Assembly (NCBI GenBank): GCA_965237985.1
Contig: OZ250161.1
Location: 372,001 to 436,000 of the forward strand
DNA length: 64,000 nucleotides
DNA from: G965212025 sp965237985
Lineage (GTDB): Bacteria; Pseudomonadota; Gammaproteobacteria; Poriferisulfidales; Oxydemutatoraceae
Reading direction: 5' to 3'
Numbering within the stretch: the stretch's first letter is position 1; every line of letters begins with the position of its first letter. Below are positions 17,127 to 26,285 of this stretch, in pieces. The position numbers were made by a program, and so were the translations under genes. The notes below the pieces were generated by a model that saw only the letters and a list, made by a program, of their open reading frames with translations, was not told the origin of the DNA and made no database searches.

Positions 17127-17657
17127 GTGAAGTACTTTCTGCCTTTCTTGGTTTTTGTGCTGTTGGTTGTTTTTCTTTATGCCGGTTTATTTTTGAATAA
17201 ATCACTTTTGCCGTCTCCGCTGCTTGGTGCGGAAGCTCCGCATTTCAGCTTGGCGACCGTGAACATGCCGGAGCAGCAGTTGGATGAAAAGGTTTTTTTA
17301 GGAAAAGTGTCTTTGTTGAATGTTTGGGCAAGCTGGTGCCGTTCCTGCATCCAGGAGCACCCAGTGCTGATGCGTCTGTCGGAACAGCATGCCGTTCCGA
17401 TTTATGGCCTGAATTACAAGGATACCCGCCGAGAAGCAAAGGAGTGGCTGGAAAGATTTGGCAATCCCTACCTCTTGAATTTTTTCGATCAGGAAGGGCT
17501 GGTGGCAATCGACTGGGGAGTGTACGGAGTGCCCGAGACTTTCCTGATTGATGCTTGGGGAAGAATTCGCTACAAACATGTGGGGCCTTTGCAATCAGAG
17601 ATCGTCAAGGATCACTTGTTGCCGTTGATAGAAAAAGTGCGGACCGATGACCATTAG
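17127..17657 (+). CDS. ccmG: Periplasmic thiol:disulfide oxidoreductase CcmG/DsbE
   Basis: CcmG reduces the heme-binding cysteines of apocytochrome c. It is a membrane-anchored thioredoxin-like protein: hydrophobic anchor (YFLPFLVFVLLVVFLYAGLF), then LNVWASWCRSCIQEHPVL with a CxxC active site, and YGVPETFLIDAWGRI carrying the family's cis-proline. The CRSC sequence differs from the more common CPTC/CxPC form, which may slightly change redox properties. GTG at 17127 gives MKYFLPFL; an in-frame TTG lies at 17103. Its end overlaps the ccmH start by 11 bases. Confidence 0.93.
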   Translation: MKYFLPFLVFVLLVVFLYAGLFLNKSLLPSPLLGAEAPHFSLATVNMPEQQLDEKVFLGKVSLLNVWASWCRSCIQEHPVLMRLSEQHAVPIYGLNYKDTRREAKEWLERFGNPYLLNFFDQEGLVAIDWGVYGVPETFLIDAWGRIRYKHVGPLQSEIVKDHLLPLIEKVRTDDH

Positions 17658-18039
17658 CCGTTTCCTGTTGTTTGCGGCGTTGTACCTGATGACCCCAGTT
17701 GCGGTGCAGGGACAGCTTGCCGCTGAAGAAGTGCGCTATCAGAACATTTTGAAGGAACTGCGTTGTCTGGTATGCCAAAACCAGAATCTAGCCGAATCTG
17801 ATGCCGGACTGGCTGGCGATTTACGTCTGGAAATCAAGCGTATGCTTGCCACAGGTAAAAGCGACGAGGAGATTTTTGCGTTTATGACCAAGCGTTATGG
17901 CGATTTTGTCCGTTATCGACCGCCGTTCAATTATGCAACGCTACCTTTGTGGGTCGCTCCCTTCGTCCTGCTTCTGGTCGGAATACTTTTCCTGTTCAAA
18001 AATATCGGAACCAGAATTCATCCTCAGGGGCGACAGTGA
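17647..18039 (+). CDS. ccmH: Cytochrome c maturation protein CcmH
   Basis: CcmH is a small periplasmic thiol protein anchored in the inner membrane that works with CcmF and CcmG. It has a signal sequence (FLLFAALYLMTPVAVQGQ), the redox motif LRCLVCQNQNLAESDA, the three-helix domain ending in YGDFVRYRPPFN and a C-terminal transmembrane helix. The 130-residue length is that of the separate CcmH (CycL type), with the TPR part encoded by the next gene, ccmI. Its TGA overlaps the GTG of ccmI. Confidence 0.95.
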   Translation: MTISRFLLFAALYLMTPVAVQGQLAAEEVRYQNILKELRCLVCQNQNLAESDAGLAGDLRLEIKRMLATGKSDEEIFAFMTKRYGDFVRYRPPFNYATLPLWVAPFVLLLVGILFLFKNIGTRIHPQGRQ

Positions 18040-19208
18040 ACGCTGTTTTCTCGGCGCTTCCGTTATTGCTGCTTTGTCTGGTTCTGTTTCCCGTATTGTT
18101 TTTCGTATTGCGCCCTCTGCTGACGGAGGACCGGGAAAAACCGCACGAAGACCGGGAAGCAGCGTTGCGGGAAGTGCTTGCGCAGGAGTTGGACAACGAC
18201 CGGGCCACTGGCATGATTTCGCAAGAGGATTATTTGCGGGCGCGGCAGGCCCCACGATTACAGTCAAGCGTTCAGGCAGGCAATTCAGAAGTCCGACACC
18301 GCACACCTTGGGCAGCAGGACTTACGGGACTGTGGCTGGTGGTTGGGAGCCTGTATTTCTCCGGTGGCTGGTCTGAAATTGTTTCCAAGCTGGAGTCACA
18401 ACCGACGTTGCAAGAAATGGTGGCCGTGGTTGAACAAAACCTGGAGAGTGAGCCCGACAACCGAGAAGGATGGTTGTTGCTGGCACGCTCGGCTACGGTT
18501 CTCGAAGATTATGAACTGGCTTTGCGGGCATACAGGAAAGTGGAACAACTGGCGGCGATTTCCAGCCCCAGAATCATGCTGGAATACGTGGAAACCATTG
18601 TGCTGGGTGATCAAAGAGCGTACTTTTACGAAGCAGAAGCCATGATTCAGAAAAAGCTGTTGGAGAATGAGCAGAGCCGGGAAAATGCGATGTTTTTAGC
18701 TGGCGTTTTGAATTTCCGAATGGAAAATTACCAGGCGGCCGTAGATTATTGGCAGCTTTTGCTCCCTCTGCTGGGGAGTGAGAACCCGGATTTACAGTCT
18801 TTTATAAGCGGACAGATTGCTTTGGCACAGCGACTGGACTCGGAAAGCACGAAAACGGCTTCAATTTCAGTGAACGTGTCTCTTGAGTCGAAGTTGCAGA
18901 ATCGGGTGATGCCGGAAGATGCTGTGTTTGTTTATGCGCAGGCGGAAAGTGGCTCTCGTGTCCCGCTGGCAGTCGTGCGCATGAAAGCGGAAGCGCTTCC
19001 TTTTTCGGTGCGCCTGCGCAAAGAGGACTCCATGGTCACAGGCGTGCATCTGGCAAACGGGGACAGGGTACGAGTTCGCGCACACATTTCCCGAAGTGGT
19101 CGTGCCGGTGTCATGCCCGGTGATTTATTGGGCAGTAGCGAGATCGTTGTGGTGCAAACAGGTGTGGTGGTGGATCTCACGGTAAACGAACTGGTGAACA
19201 GTGACTGA
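18036..19208 (+). CDS. ccmI: Cytochrome c biogenesis TPR protein CcmI
   Basis: CcmI holds apocytochrome c for ligation. The GTG at 18036 overlaps the ccmH stop (GTGA) and begins NAVFSALPLLLLCLVLFPVLFF, a membrane helix. A cytoplasmic stretch (EDREAALREVLAQELDNDRATGMIS) and a second helix follow, then TPR repeats (GWLLLARSATVLEDYELALRAYRK) and the C-terminal domain with ALPFSVRLRKEDSM. This order is typical of gammaproteobacterial CcmI (CycH). An in-frame upstream start at 17949 would lie inside ccmH and is not used. It closes the ccm operon. Confidence 0.93.
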   Translation: MNAVFSALPLLLLCLVLFPVLFFVLRPLLTEDREKPHEDREAALREVLAQELDNDRATGMISQEDYLRARQAPRLQSSVQAGNSEVRHRTPWAAGLTGLWLVVGSLYFSGGWSEIVSKLESQPTLQEMVAVVEQNLESEPDNREGWLLLARSATVLEDYELALRAYRKVEQLAAISSPRIMLEYVETIVLGDQRAYFYEAEAMIQKKLLENEQSRENAMFLAGVLNFRMENYQAAVDYWQLLLPLLGSENPDLQSFISGQIALAQRLDSESTKTASISVNVSLESKLQNRVMPEDAVFVYAQAESGSRVPLAVVRMKAEALPFSVRLRKEDSMVTGVHLANGDRVRVRAHISRSGRAGVMPGDLLGSSEIVVVQTGVVVDLTVNELVNSD

Positions 19209-19263
19209 CAGGAGAATGTTGCGCTGTTTTTCAGGTTTCTGAACGCCCCCCGAGAGCGAGACC

Positions 19264-20502
19264 ATGAAACTTGAATATTTAATTGCCTTGCGTTACATGC
19301 GGGCGCGCAAACGCAATCGTTTCATTTCTTTTGTGACCATTATCTCCATCGTTGGAATTGGTCTGGGAGTGGCGGTCATCATTACGGTGCTTTCCGTCAT
19401 GAATGGCTTCAAGGAAGAATTGCGCTCGCGCCTGTTGAATTTTGCGGCTCACGCCACCGTGACGGGTCTGGCAGGAAGCGTCGATCCCCAAGAAATTATA
19501 GATAAAATTAAGAATAATAAGGAAGTTATTGGAATAGAAGCATTTATTGAAACTCATGCCATGCTGAGCCACAGTGGTCACAATCGCGGTGTCTTTGTGC
19601 GCGGAATCACGCCGACGCTTGAAAAAGGAGTTTCGGACTTGGAGAAGCTGATGCTCAAGGGAACGAGCCTTTCGCTGATTCCTGGCTCGTACCACATTCA
19701 GTTAGGTGATGAACTGGCGCGCCGTCTCGATGTTGGCATCGGCGACAAGGTGACGATCATTGTTCCAGACATGCGGGTCGGTCCGGTCGGATTCATGCCC
19801 AGGTTTCGGCGCTTCACAGTGACCGGTATTTTCAGTTATGGGATCAGCCACTACGACCGAAGTCTGGCTTTCATCAATCTGAAAGATGCGGCACGACTGT
19901 TGAGGATGGGGGAGCAGGTCAGCGGAGTACGGTTACGTTTTCACGACCTTTTTCAGGCACCGGAACTGAGGCGCCAGATTGGCAGAGAGCTGGGCCCGTT
20001 GTACTGGGTCAGCGACTGGACGCAACAGAACAGCAATTTTTTCCGCGCCATTGAAATGGAAAAACTGATTTTGTTGATCATCATGACGCTGATTGTCGCA
20101 ATTGCTTCCTTCAACATTGTTTCCATGCTGGTTATGCTGGTGAATGAGAAACGTGTCGAAATCGCCATCCTGCAAACTATGGGACTGATCCCTGCCAGGG
20201 TCGTGAAAATTTTTGTTTTGCAAGGTTTCCTGGTGGGATTGTCAGGCACGCTTCTTGGTGCGGGGGGGGGCGCGGCATTGGCTTTTTACCTGGAAAGATT
20301 GGTACAGGCGCTGGAACGCTTGACTGGTTTCAAGTTCTTGCCTCCTGATGTCTATCCGATTACGGAAGTCCCTTCGCAACTTCTTTTGAGTGATGTGTTG
20401 ATGGTTTGCCTGATTTCACTGTTTTTGACGGGTCTGGCGACTTTATACCCGGCGTTTCGGGCCACTCGCGTACGTCCTGCGGAGGCGCTGAAATATGAGT
20501 GA
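19264..20502 (+). CDS. lolC: Lipoprotein-releasing ABC transporter membrane subunit LolC/E
   Basis: The Lol complex extracts outer-membrane lipoproteins from the inner membrane and hands them to LolA. The 412-residue protein has an N-terminal helix (FVTIISIVGIGLGVAVIITVLSVMNGF), a large periplasmic domain and three C-terminal helices, the FtsX/LolCE topology. Only one membrane subunit gene is present next to lolD; it may act as a homodimer, as proposed for LolF in species with a single paralog, or a lolE may lie elsewhere. Its stop lies within the lolD start region (8-base overlap). Confidence 0.93.
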   Translation: MKLEYLIALRYMRARKRNRFISFVTIISIVGIGLGVAVIITVLSVMNGFKEELRSRLLNFAAHATVTGLAGSVDPQEIIDKIKNNKEVIGIEAFIETHAMLSHSGHNRGVFVRGITPTLEKGVSDLEKLMLKGTSLSLIPGSYHIQLGDELARRLDVGIGDKVTIIVPDMRVGPVGFMPRFRRFTVTGIFSYGISHYDRSLAFINLKDAARLLRMGEQVSGVRLRFHDLFQAPELRRQIGRELGPLYWVSDWTQQNSNFFRAIEMEKLILLIIMTLIVAIASFNIVSMLVMLVNEKRVEIAILQTMGLIPARVVKIFVLQGFLVGLSGTLLGAGGGAALAFYLERLVQALERLTGFKFLPPDVYPITEVPSQLLLSDVLMVCLISLFLTGLATLYPAFRATRVRPAEALKYE

Positions 20503-21190
20503 GAGCTCCAGCATTCTGGTGTCTTGTCTGGAGCTGGTGAAAGGGTATGAAACGGGCAGTCAGGACCGGGTTGAGGTCTTGCGCTCGCTGGATCTCGCAT
20601 TACTCAGAGGTGAAAGTATTGCGGTTACTGGTATTTCAGGTAGTGGAAAAAGCACCCTGCTCCATTTGATTGCCGGCTTGGAGAAACCGGATGGCGGCGC
20701 TGTTTTCTACCGCGGACAACGTCTGGATGGTCTGAGTGAAAAGGCACTGTGTGAATGGCGCAACCATGAAATTGGTTTCATTTACCAGTTTCATCACCTG
20801 TTACCGGAATTTTCTGTCTTGGAAAACGTGGCTATGCCGCTTTTTATACGCGGTAAAAATACCCGCGACGCCTGCGCACGTGCGCAGGTCTTGCTGAAGC
20901 GTGTTGGTATGGGCGGGAGGTTTGTTGACCGGCGGCCTGGAGAGCTGTCTGGTGGAGAGCGTCAACGCGTCGCCATTTGCCGGGCATTGGTTGCCAGACC
21001 GCAGTTGGTCCTGGCTGACGAACCAACCGGGAACCTGGACCACCGAAGCAGTGCTGAGGCGGCTGAGCTGTTGCTCTATATGCAGGTTGAGCAGGGCGTA
21101 TCACTGCTCTTGGCGACCCATTCTGAAGTCTTGGCGAAAAAATTCAGCAAGCGTTATGAATTGCTGGAGGGCAAACTGTTGCCCTGCTGA
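20495..21190 (+). CDS. lolD: Lipoprotein-releasing ABC transporter ATPase LolD
   Basis: LolD powers lipoprotein release. It has Walker A GISGSGKST, the Q-loop FIYQFHHLLPEFS with the family's FxYQFHHLLPEF hallmark, signature LSGGERQR and Walker B LVLADEPTGNLD. Length (231 aa) is normal. ATG at 20495 overlaps the end of lolC, so translation is probably coupled. It is the last gene of the pair; the next gene is on the opposite strand. Confidence 0.96.
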   Translation: MSESSSILVSCLELVKGYETGSQDRVEVLRSLDLALLRGESIAVTGISGSGKSTLLHLIAGLEKPDGGAVFYRGQRLDGLSEKALCEWRNHEIGFIYQFHHLLPEFSVLENVAMPLFIRGKNTRDACARAQVLLKRVGMGGRFVDRRPGELSGGERQRVAICRALVARPQLVLADEPTGNLDHRSSAEAAELLLYMQVEQGVSLLLATHSEVLAKKFSKRYELLEGKLLPC

Positions 21191-21344
21191 CCTTTGCCGG
21201 GCTCAAGCCGGAGTATTCAACAAAGTTGAAACGCAATTCAGCCTGCTGACATTTAGGAGTAATTCTGCGTCTTGATGAGAAAAAAACAGCCGACAGGGCG
21301 GGTATGGAGAATATAGGACCTGGTTTCCGGATAGCTGTGGCCGT

Positions 21345-21872
21345 TTATTTGCGTTTGCCGTCCTTGCGTTGTCGCAAGATGTAGCTAAGGTGCGTGCGCC
21401 AATAGAGATTGGCGATGCAATAGCCGCTGAGGCCGGCAATGATCCCCATAACCAGGCATCCCAGTAAAAAAGGGTGCCAAATATTGGCGACGGCATGATC
21501 CCACCACTCCAGTGACAACTCAAAGAAAAAAGGCTGCTCTGGAAGGTTTAGAATCTTGCGTCCCAACAGGTAACAGAAATAAAAAATCGGCGGCATGGTT
21601 ATCGGGTTGCTGACCCACACCAACAACACGGAAATGGCGATGTTGGCCCGCGTCAACAGGGCCAGTGCGGCGGCAATGAGCATTTGAAAAGGAACAGGGA
21701 TAAAAGCGCAAAACAGACCAACGGCAAATGCCGTGGCAACATTCCGGTGTCCAAGTTGCCAGTTTTGTCTGCGCGTCAGCAATTTGCCAAAAATAGAGCG
21801 GAGACGAGGATTCTGGCCGACCTGTTCCATGTTTGGAAAAATTTTTCTCAGCAGAGTGCGGGGAGTGTCCAT
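21345..21872 (-). CDS. DUF2062 domain membrane protein
   Basis: A 175-residue integral membrane protein. The sequence AVGLFCAFIPVPFQMLIAAALALL and the downstream VWVSNPITMPPIFYF match the DUF2062 family, often seen near lolCD or comA in gammaproteobacteria. Three or four hydrophobic helices are visible, with a basic C-terminus (RQRKDGKRK). The biochemical role of DUF2062 proteins is not established. It is convergent with lolD. Confidence 0.88.
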   Translation of the reverse strand: MDTPRTLLRKIFPNMEQVGQNPRLRSIFGKLLTRRQNWQLGHRNVATAFAVGLFCAFIPVPFQMLIAAALALLTRANIAISVLLVWVSNPITMPPIFYFCYLLGRKILNLPEQPFFFELSLEWWDHAVANIWHPFLLGCLVMGIIAGLSGYCIANLYWRTHLSYILRQRKDGKRK

Positions 21873-22508
21873 CAGCTCCGCGCGATTTGGAACGGCGACA
21901 CCCTGTCAACGGTCAGGCGCATGATTGCCCAGTGTGAAAATCGAGCGCAGGCAACAGCAACCGCGGGCGAAAACGGTTTTCTGTTTTCGTGATGCTGACG
22001 ACGACTCACGGCACTCGACATTCTCTAACAACCCTTGCGCTCGGACACCGATTGGGGGTGCCGTGACACTTTTGCGGCCGGGCTTACATGTGAGCCGCCG
22101 ACGCATGTTATCACGTCCTCGGTGCGCCCAATGGGAGGCGGTGGGAAGCGTGTTTCCGACAACCATGATGCGAGTACTTTTCCCTGGCGTACACGATGAG
22201 GTGCTTGAGAAAGACTACTGGTATTCCTCGCCGAAAGGCAGCACATCGGTGTCGTCTGTCAGTGCGTCTGACAGCTTGGACGGATGCTCTCGACCACTCA
22301 TGGGAAAATCATGGGAGTTGGTTGATTTTTCTGCCATTTGCTTTTTCCCGTTCCAAGGATTTCAGTGTGGAAGCAACGAGGTTGAAAAGGCGGATATTTC
22401 TACAGAGGACAAAGCCGAGCTGATCATGTTGCTCGTAAATCTGCATTCGTAATCTTGTTTGGGGTTGGTGCTAGTGTTAGCATGAGGTTCGGATATGAAA
22501 CAGACCCC
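21873..22508. other. Long spacer upstream of sdhC
   Basis: About 640 bases before the sdh operon. A plus-strand open frame from 21925 to 22452 has no domain-like pattern and is rejected. A 7-bp perfect inverted repeat (CTGTCAG, 22256-22262 and 22268-22274) is present; with a five-base loop it may be chance. The sdh promoter is expected here but no strong consensus was found. Confidence 0.45.
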
Positions 22509-22901
22509 ATGAAAGATTTATTCGGCGAGCACAGGCCGCTTTCTCCGCACCTGCAGATCTACCGCTTGCCTTTGACGGTTGTTTTGTCCATTCTGCATAG
22601 AATCAGCGGTGTATTCCTTGCCTTTGCCTACGCCGTTTTTGTGGTCTTAATTTGCCTGGCAGCTGTGGGTGAAGATGCGTACCTGCCAATGCAGTCGCTT
22701 CTGTCTGGGTGGTTTGGCAAGTTGATGTTGTTGTTGGCGACCATGGCTCTTTATTTTCATTTGTGTGCCGGTGTGCGACACCTGTTTTGGGATGCCGGGG
22801 TGGGCTTTGAATTACGTACGGTTGACCGCTCGGCTGTTTCCATCTTGCTTGTGGCTTTGTTGCTGACGGTTTTAACCTGGTCGGTCTATTTCTTGATGTG
22901 A
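22509..22901 (+). CDS. sdhC: Succinate dehydrogenase cytochrome b556 subunit
   Basis: SdhC is one of the two membrane anchors that bind heme b and quinone. The ATG at 22509 gives MKDLFGEHRPLSPHLQIYRLP, the standard family opening with PLSPHLQIY; an in-frame start at 22455 adds unlikely residues. It has three transmembrane helices and a heme-ligand histidine expected in HLCAGVRHLFWD. SILHRISG is the conserved quinone-site motif. Length 130 aa. sdhD overlaps its end by four bases. Confidence 0.95.
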   Translation: MKDLFGEHRPLSPHLQIYRLPLTVVLSILHRISGVFLAFAYAVFVVLICLAAVGEDAYLPMQSLLSGWFGKLMLLLATMALYFHLCAGVRHLFWDAGVGFELRTVDRSAVSILLVALLLTVLTWSVYFLM

Positions 22902-23275
22902 TGGCGGGAGGTGACCGAAGCAGCTTTGCACAACCTGGTTCCGCACATGAAGGGTCTGACCATTGGTGGTTGCAACGGGTTTCTTCCGTAGCTTTGGTAC
23001 CTCTGTCGCTGTGGCTGGGCTTTTCGCTGGCTTCCCTTCCAGGCCTTGAATTCAACGCTTTCCATGAATGGATTCGTGCTCCTCTGAATACAGTCTTGTT
23101 GGCCTCTTTCCTGATGGTCGCGGCCTACCACTCGGCTTTAGGTTTGCGCGTAGTCGTTGAAGACTATGTGCGCAGCGCGTGGCTGAAGGTGGGGTCGATT
23201 GTGTTTCTGGACTTGTTGTTTTTCTTTCTCCCTGTGGCCGGGTTGTTTGCCATTGTGAAGATTATTGCCTCATGA
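22898..23275 (+). CDS. sdhD: Succinate dehydrogenase membrane anchor subunit
   Basis: SdhD pairs with SdhC. It has three hydrophobic helices in 125 residues, the QRVSSVALVPLSLW segment and the heme-ligand region AAYHSALGLRVVVEDYV with the conserved histidine and aspartate. It overlaps sdhC (ATGA at 22898) and sdhA (ATGA at 23272), so the whole operon is tightly coupled. Confidence 0.95.
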   Translation: MMAGGDRSSFAQPGSAHEGSDHWWLQRVSSVALVPLSLWLGFSLASLPGLEFNAFHEWIRAPLNTVLLASFLMVAAYHSALGLRVVVEDYVRSAWLKVGSIVFLDLLFFFLPVAGLFAIVKIIAS

Positions 23276-25083
23276 CGCAGATCAAAAAGCCCGCTTATTC
23301 CTGTGTCTATCATCACCACGATGTGGTCGTGGTTGGTGCCGGCGGGGCTGGTCTGCGGGCGACGCTCGGGGTGGCTGAAAGCGGATTGTCGTCGGCCTGC
23401 ATCACCAAAGTATTCCCGACGCGCAGCCATACAGTGGCTGCTCAGGGAGGCATCAGCGCCGCCTTGGGTAATATGGGTGAAGACGATTGGCGCTGGCATG
23501 TCTACGACACGGTAAAAGGTTCCGACTGGCTGGGAGACCAAGATTGCATTGCCTATATGTGTCGCGAAGCACGTGACACGGTGATCGAACTTGAACACTA
23601 CGGGGTGCCTTTCTCGAGAACGGATGACGGGCGGATCTACCAGCGTCCGTTTGGTGGCATGACGACCCACTTTGGTGAAGGCACTGCGTGCCGTACCTGT
23701 GCTGCGGCTGATCGCACCGGGCACGCCATTTTGCATGCGCTGTACCAGCAGTCGTTGAAACATGGGGTCAAGTTTTTCATTGAGTATTTTGCAATTGATC
23801 TGCTGATGACTGAGGACGGAAGATGTGTGGGAGTGTTGGCATGGGAACTTGAGTCCGGCACCTTGCATGTTTTTCGTTCACACTTGGTTGTGCTGGCGAC
23901 TGGGGGATACGGTCGAGCCTATTTTTCGTGCACTTCCGCGCACACCTGTACCGGTGACGGTAACGCGATGGCGATCAGGGCTGGTTTGGAAATGCAGGAT
24001 AGCGAATTTGTGCAGTTTCACCCGACCGGCATTTATGGTGTGGGTTGTTTGATCACCGAGGGGGCGCGAGGAGAAGGTGGGTATTTGACGAATTCCGAAG
24101 GAGAACGATTTATGGAGCGCTATGCGCCGAATGCCAAGGACCTCGCCTCACGGGATGTGGTGAGTCGCTCCATGACCTTGGAGATTCTGAATGGTCGGGG
24201 CCTTGGTCCGGAGAAAGACCACATTCACCTGCACATAGAACATTTGGGGAAAGAAGTGATTGACGAGCGGTTGCCGGGCATTGCCGAGTCGTCACGTCTG
24301 TTTGCCGGCATTGATGTAAGCCGTGATCCGATTCCGGTCTTGCCAACGGTTCACTACACCATGGGTGGCATACCAACCAACCACCATGGTGAGGTGCTTT
24401 GCCACGATGGCAACGTAAAGCAGCAAAGCCTGCGAACTGTGCCGGGGCTGATGGCTGCGGGCGAAGCAGCCTGCGTGTCGGTGCACGGTGCCAACCGCTT
24501 GGGTTCGAATTCCCTCTTGGATCTGATTGTTTTCGGACGTTCGGCGGCTCATCGTGCCACCAAACTCCTGAAGCCACACCAGGAACACACGGCTGTCGAC
24601 TCAAAATCCCTTGACCGACTACTGGCGCACTTTGACAAATTCCGTTATGCCAGTGGCGCTGTGCCCACTGCACAGTTACGCCTTGACATGCAGAAAACCA
24701 TGCAAAGCCATGTGGCTGTGTTCAGGACCGGAGAAAGCCTGCGGGAAGGAGTTGCGAAGATACGTGAGATTTATGGCGACTTTGACGATTTAAAGGTGAG
24801 CGACCGCTCCTTGGTCTGGAACACGGATCTGGTTGAAACCCTGGAATTTTCCAATCTTTTACCTTTGGCGGCTGCAACCGTGTCTTGTGCCTTGTTTCGC
24901 GAAGAAAGCAGAGGGGCACATGCACGTGATGACTTTCCGGAGCGTGACGATGCAAACTGGATGAAACACAGCATGGTTACGGTGAACGAGGGAGGTGAAT
25001 GCAAAATTCGGACACGCCCGGTCCAACTGGAAACCAAAATGGATGAATTGGAATCCATTCCACCAAAAGCAAGGGTTTATTGA
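23272..25083 (+). CDS. sdhA: Succinate dehydrogenase flavoprotein subunit
   Basis: SdhA oxidises succinate to fumarate in the TCA cycle using covalently bound FAD. The Rossmann motif VVVGAGGAGLRA, the FAD-attachment histidine in TRSHTVAAQGG, QFHPTGIYG and HYTMGGIPTN are visible. The ATG at 23272 (604-codon gene) overlaps the sdhD stop. The protein is complete. A decayed copy of codons about 250-417 occurs in inverted orientation near 38 kb. Confidence 0.97.
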   Translation: MTQIKKPAYSCVYHHHDVVVVGAGGAGLRATLGVAESGLSSACITKVFPTRSHTVAAQGGISAALGNMGEDDWRWHVYDTVKGSDWLGDQDCIAYMCREARDTVIELEHYGVPFSRTDDGRIYQRPFGGMTTHFGEGTACRTCAAADRTGHAILHALYQQSLKHGVKFFIEYFAIDLLMTEDGRCVGVLAWELESGTLHVFRSHLVVLATGGYGRAYFSCTSAHTCTGDGNAMAIRAGLEMQDSEFVQFHPTGIYGVGCLITEGARGEGGYLTNSEGERFMERYAPNAKDLASRDVVSRSMTLEILNGRGLGPEKDHIHLHIEHLGKEVIDERLPGIAESSRLFAGIDVSRDPIPVLPTVHYTMGGIPTNHHGEVLCHDGNVKQQSLRTVPGLMAAGEAACVSVHGANRLGSNSLLDLIVFGRSAAHRATKLLKPHQEHTAVDSKSLDRLLAHFDKFRYASGAVPTAQLRLDMQKTMQSHVAVFRTGESLREGVAKIREIYGDFDDLKVSDRSLVWNTDLVETLEFSNLLPLAAATVSCALFREESRGAHARDDFPERDDANWMKHSMVTVNEGGECKIRTRPVQLETKMDELESIPPKARVY

Positions 25084-25101
25084 CAACAGGAGAATCAAGA
25101 A

Positions 25102-25878
25102 ATGCAATTCAGTTTACCGGTACATTCTGTGGTGAGGCCTGGAAAAACCTATGAGGCAGGCAACGGGAAGGACGTTTTAAGATTCAAAGTGTATCGTTTT
25201 AATCCTGACGAAGGAGGCAATCCACGGCTTGATACTTACGTATTACCTCGCAGTGATTGCGGGCAGATGGTTCTGGATGGCTTGAATGCGATAAAAAATC
25301 AGGTGGATTCGACTTTGAGTTACCGCCGGTCGTGCCGCGAGGGAATTTGTGGTTCTTGTTCCATGAACATAAATGGTACCAATACACTTGCCTGTTTGAA
25401 GCCGATACGTGAATTGACAGGAGACATTAAAGTTTATCCCTTGCCGCACCTGCCCGTGGTCCGTGACCTAGTAACCGATTTAAGCCGTTTTTATCAGCAA
25501 TATGCTTCCGTCAAGCCTTGGTTGCAGGCATCGGAACCGCCGGACAAGAGCAAGGAGCGCCTGCAATCAAAACAGGAGCGCGCCCGTTTGCATGGCTTGG
25601 AAGAATGCATACTCTGTGCATGTTGTTCCACCAGTTGTCCCAGCTACTGGTGGAACAGCGACCGCTATCTTGGTCCCGCCGCCTTGTTGCAATCCTATCG
25701 CTGGATTTCCGATAGTCGGGACGAAGCCGCCGGAGAGCGGCTTGATGATCTGGAGGATCCTTTCAAACTATACCGTTGCCACACGATCATGAACTGTGCG
25801 AAAGCCTGCCCGAAAGGGTTGAATCCTGCTCGCGCAATCGCTGAAATAAAAAAGGCGATAGTGGCAAGAAAAAGCTGA
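25102..25878 (+). CDS. sdhB: Succinate dehydrogenase iron-sulfur subunit
   Basis: SdhB carries the three clusters between FAD and quinone: 2Fe-2S (SCREGICGSCSMNINGTNTLAC), 4Fe-4S (CILCACCSTSCPSYWW) and 3Fe-4S (CHTIMNCAKACPKGLNP). It has 258 residues; an AGGAGA sequence precedes the ATG. Eighteen bases separate it from sdhA. A hairpin with a T-run follows about 35 bases past the stop. Confidence 0.97.
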   Translation: MQFSLPVHSVVRPGKTYEAGNGKDVLRFKVYRFNPDEGGNPRLDTYVLPRSDCGQMVLDGLNAIKNQVDSTLSYRRSCREGICGSCSMNINGTNTLACLKPIRELTGDIKVYPLPHLPVVRDLVTDLSRFYQQYASVKPWLQASEPPDKSKERLQSKQERARLHGLEECILCACCSTSCPSYWWNSDRYLGPAALLQSYRWISDSRDEAAGERLDDLEDPFKLYRCHTIMNCAKACPKGLNPARAIAEIKKAIVARKS

Positions 25879-25913
25879 ACCACCTGTTTTTGTATAGCTG
25901 TTGCCTTGGCAAT

Positions 25914-25949
25914 CAAGGGGCAGGGGCTTGTGACATGCCTTGGTTTTTT
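25914..25949 (+). terminator. Probable intrinsic terminator after sdhB
   Basis: CAAGG (25914-25918) can pair with CCTTG (25938-25942), extended by CA/TG across a two-base bulge, and is followed directly by six T residues (25944-25949). It lies between sdhB and sdhE and may attenuate read-through into sdhE. Confidence 0.5.
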
Positions 25950-25970
25950 GGTGTGTAGGGGTTTTTCGCA

Positions 25971-26285
25971 ATGATGGATGACAGGGACTACAATCATCTT
26001 GTCTGGCAGTGTCGTCGCGGAACCAGAGAACTGGACAAAATGGTCACCTATTACCTGTACCGTCATTATCCACAAGCGGGTCGCAGTCGCCAGCAGGCAT
26101 TTAGGGAATTGCTGAAATTGCCGGATCCGGTTCTTTATCAGGTGATCATGGGCATGCCGGAAATTCCCGATCTCCAAGCTGCGTGGCAGGAGATAGCAGG
26201 CATCATTCGCACCGGCCTGCCTGTGGAGGTGTCTGTCGGTGACGGGCGAAGCCGACCCCCAGCGGAGTCGTCGTTGAAAAAATGA
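25971..26285 (+). CDS. sdhE: FAD assembly factor SdhE
   Basis: SdhE promotes covalent flavinylation of SdhA. The family motif RRGTRELD is present near residue 15 (RRGxRELD), with the helical body DKMVTYYLYRHYP and LLKLPDPVLYQVIMG. The 104-residue length is slightly longer than usual because of a polar C-terminal tail. It starts at 25971; a second ATG follows immediately (MMDD). It overlaps the next gene by four bases, the typical sdhE-ygfX arrangement. Confidence 0.93.
   Translation: MMDDRDYNHLVWQCRRGTRELDKMVTYYLYRHYPQAGRSRQQAFRELLKLPDPVLYQVIMGMPEIPDLQAAWQEIAGIIRTGLPVEVSVGDGRSRPPAESSLKK

Noticed and set aside
22256..22274. 7-bp inverted repeat upstream of sdhC as an operator
   Set aside because: Short and single; cannot be separated from chance without expression data.
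21925..22452. 175-codon open frame upstream of sdhC
   Set aside because: Low-complexity, basic start with no domain or start signal; reads like noncoding DNA.
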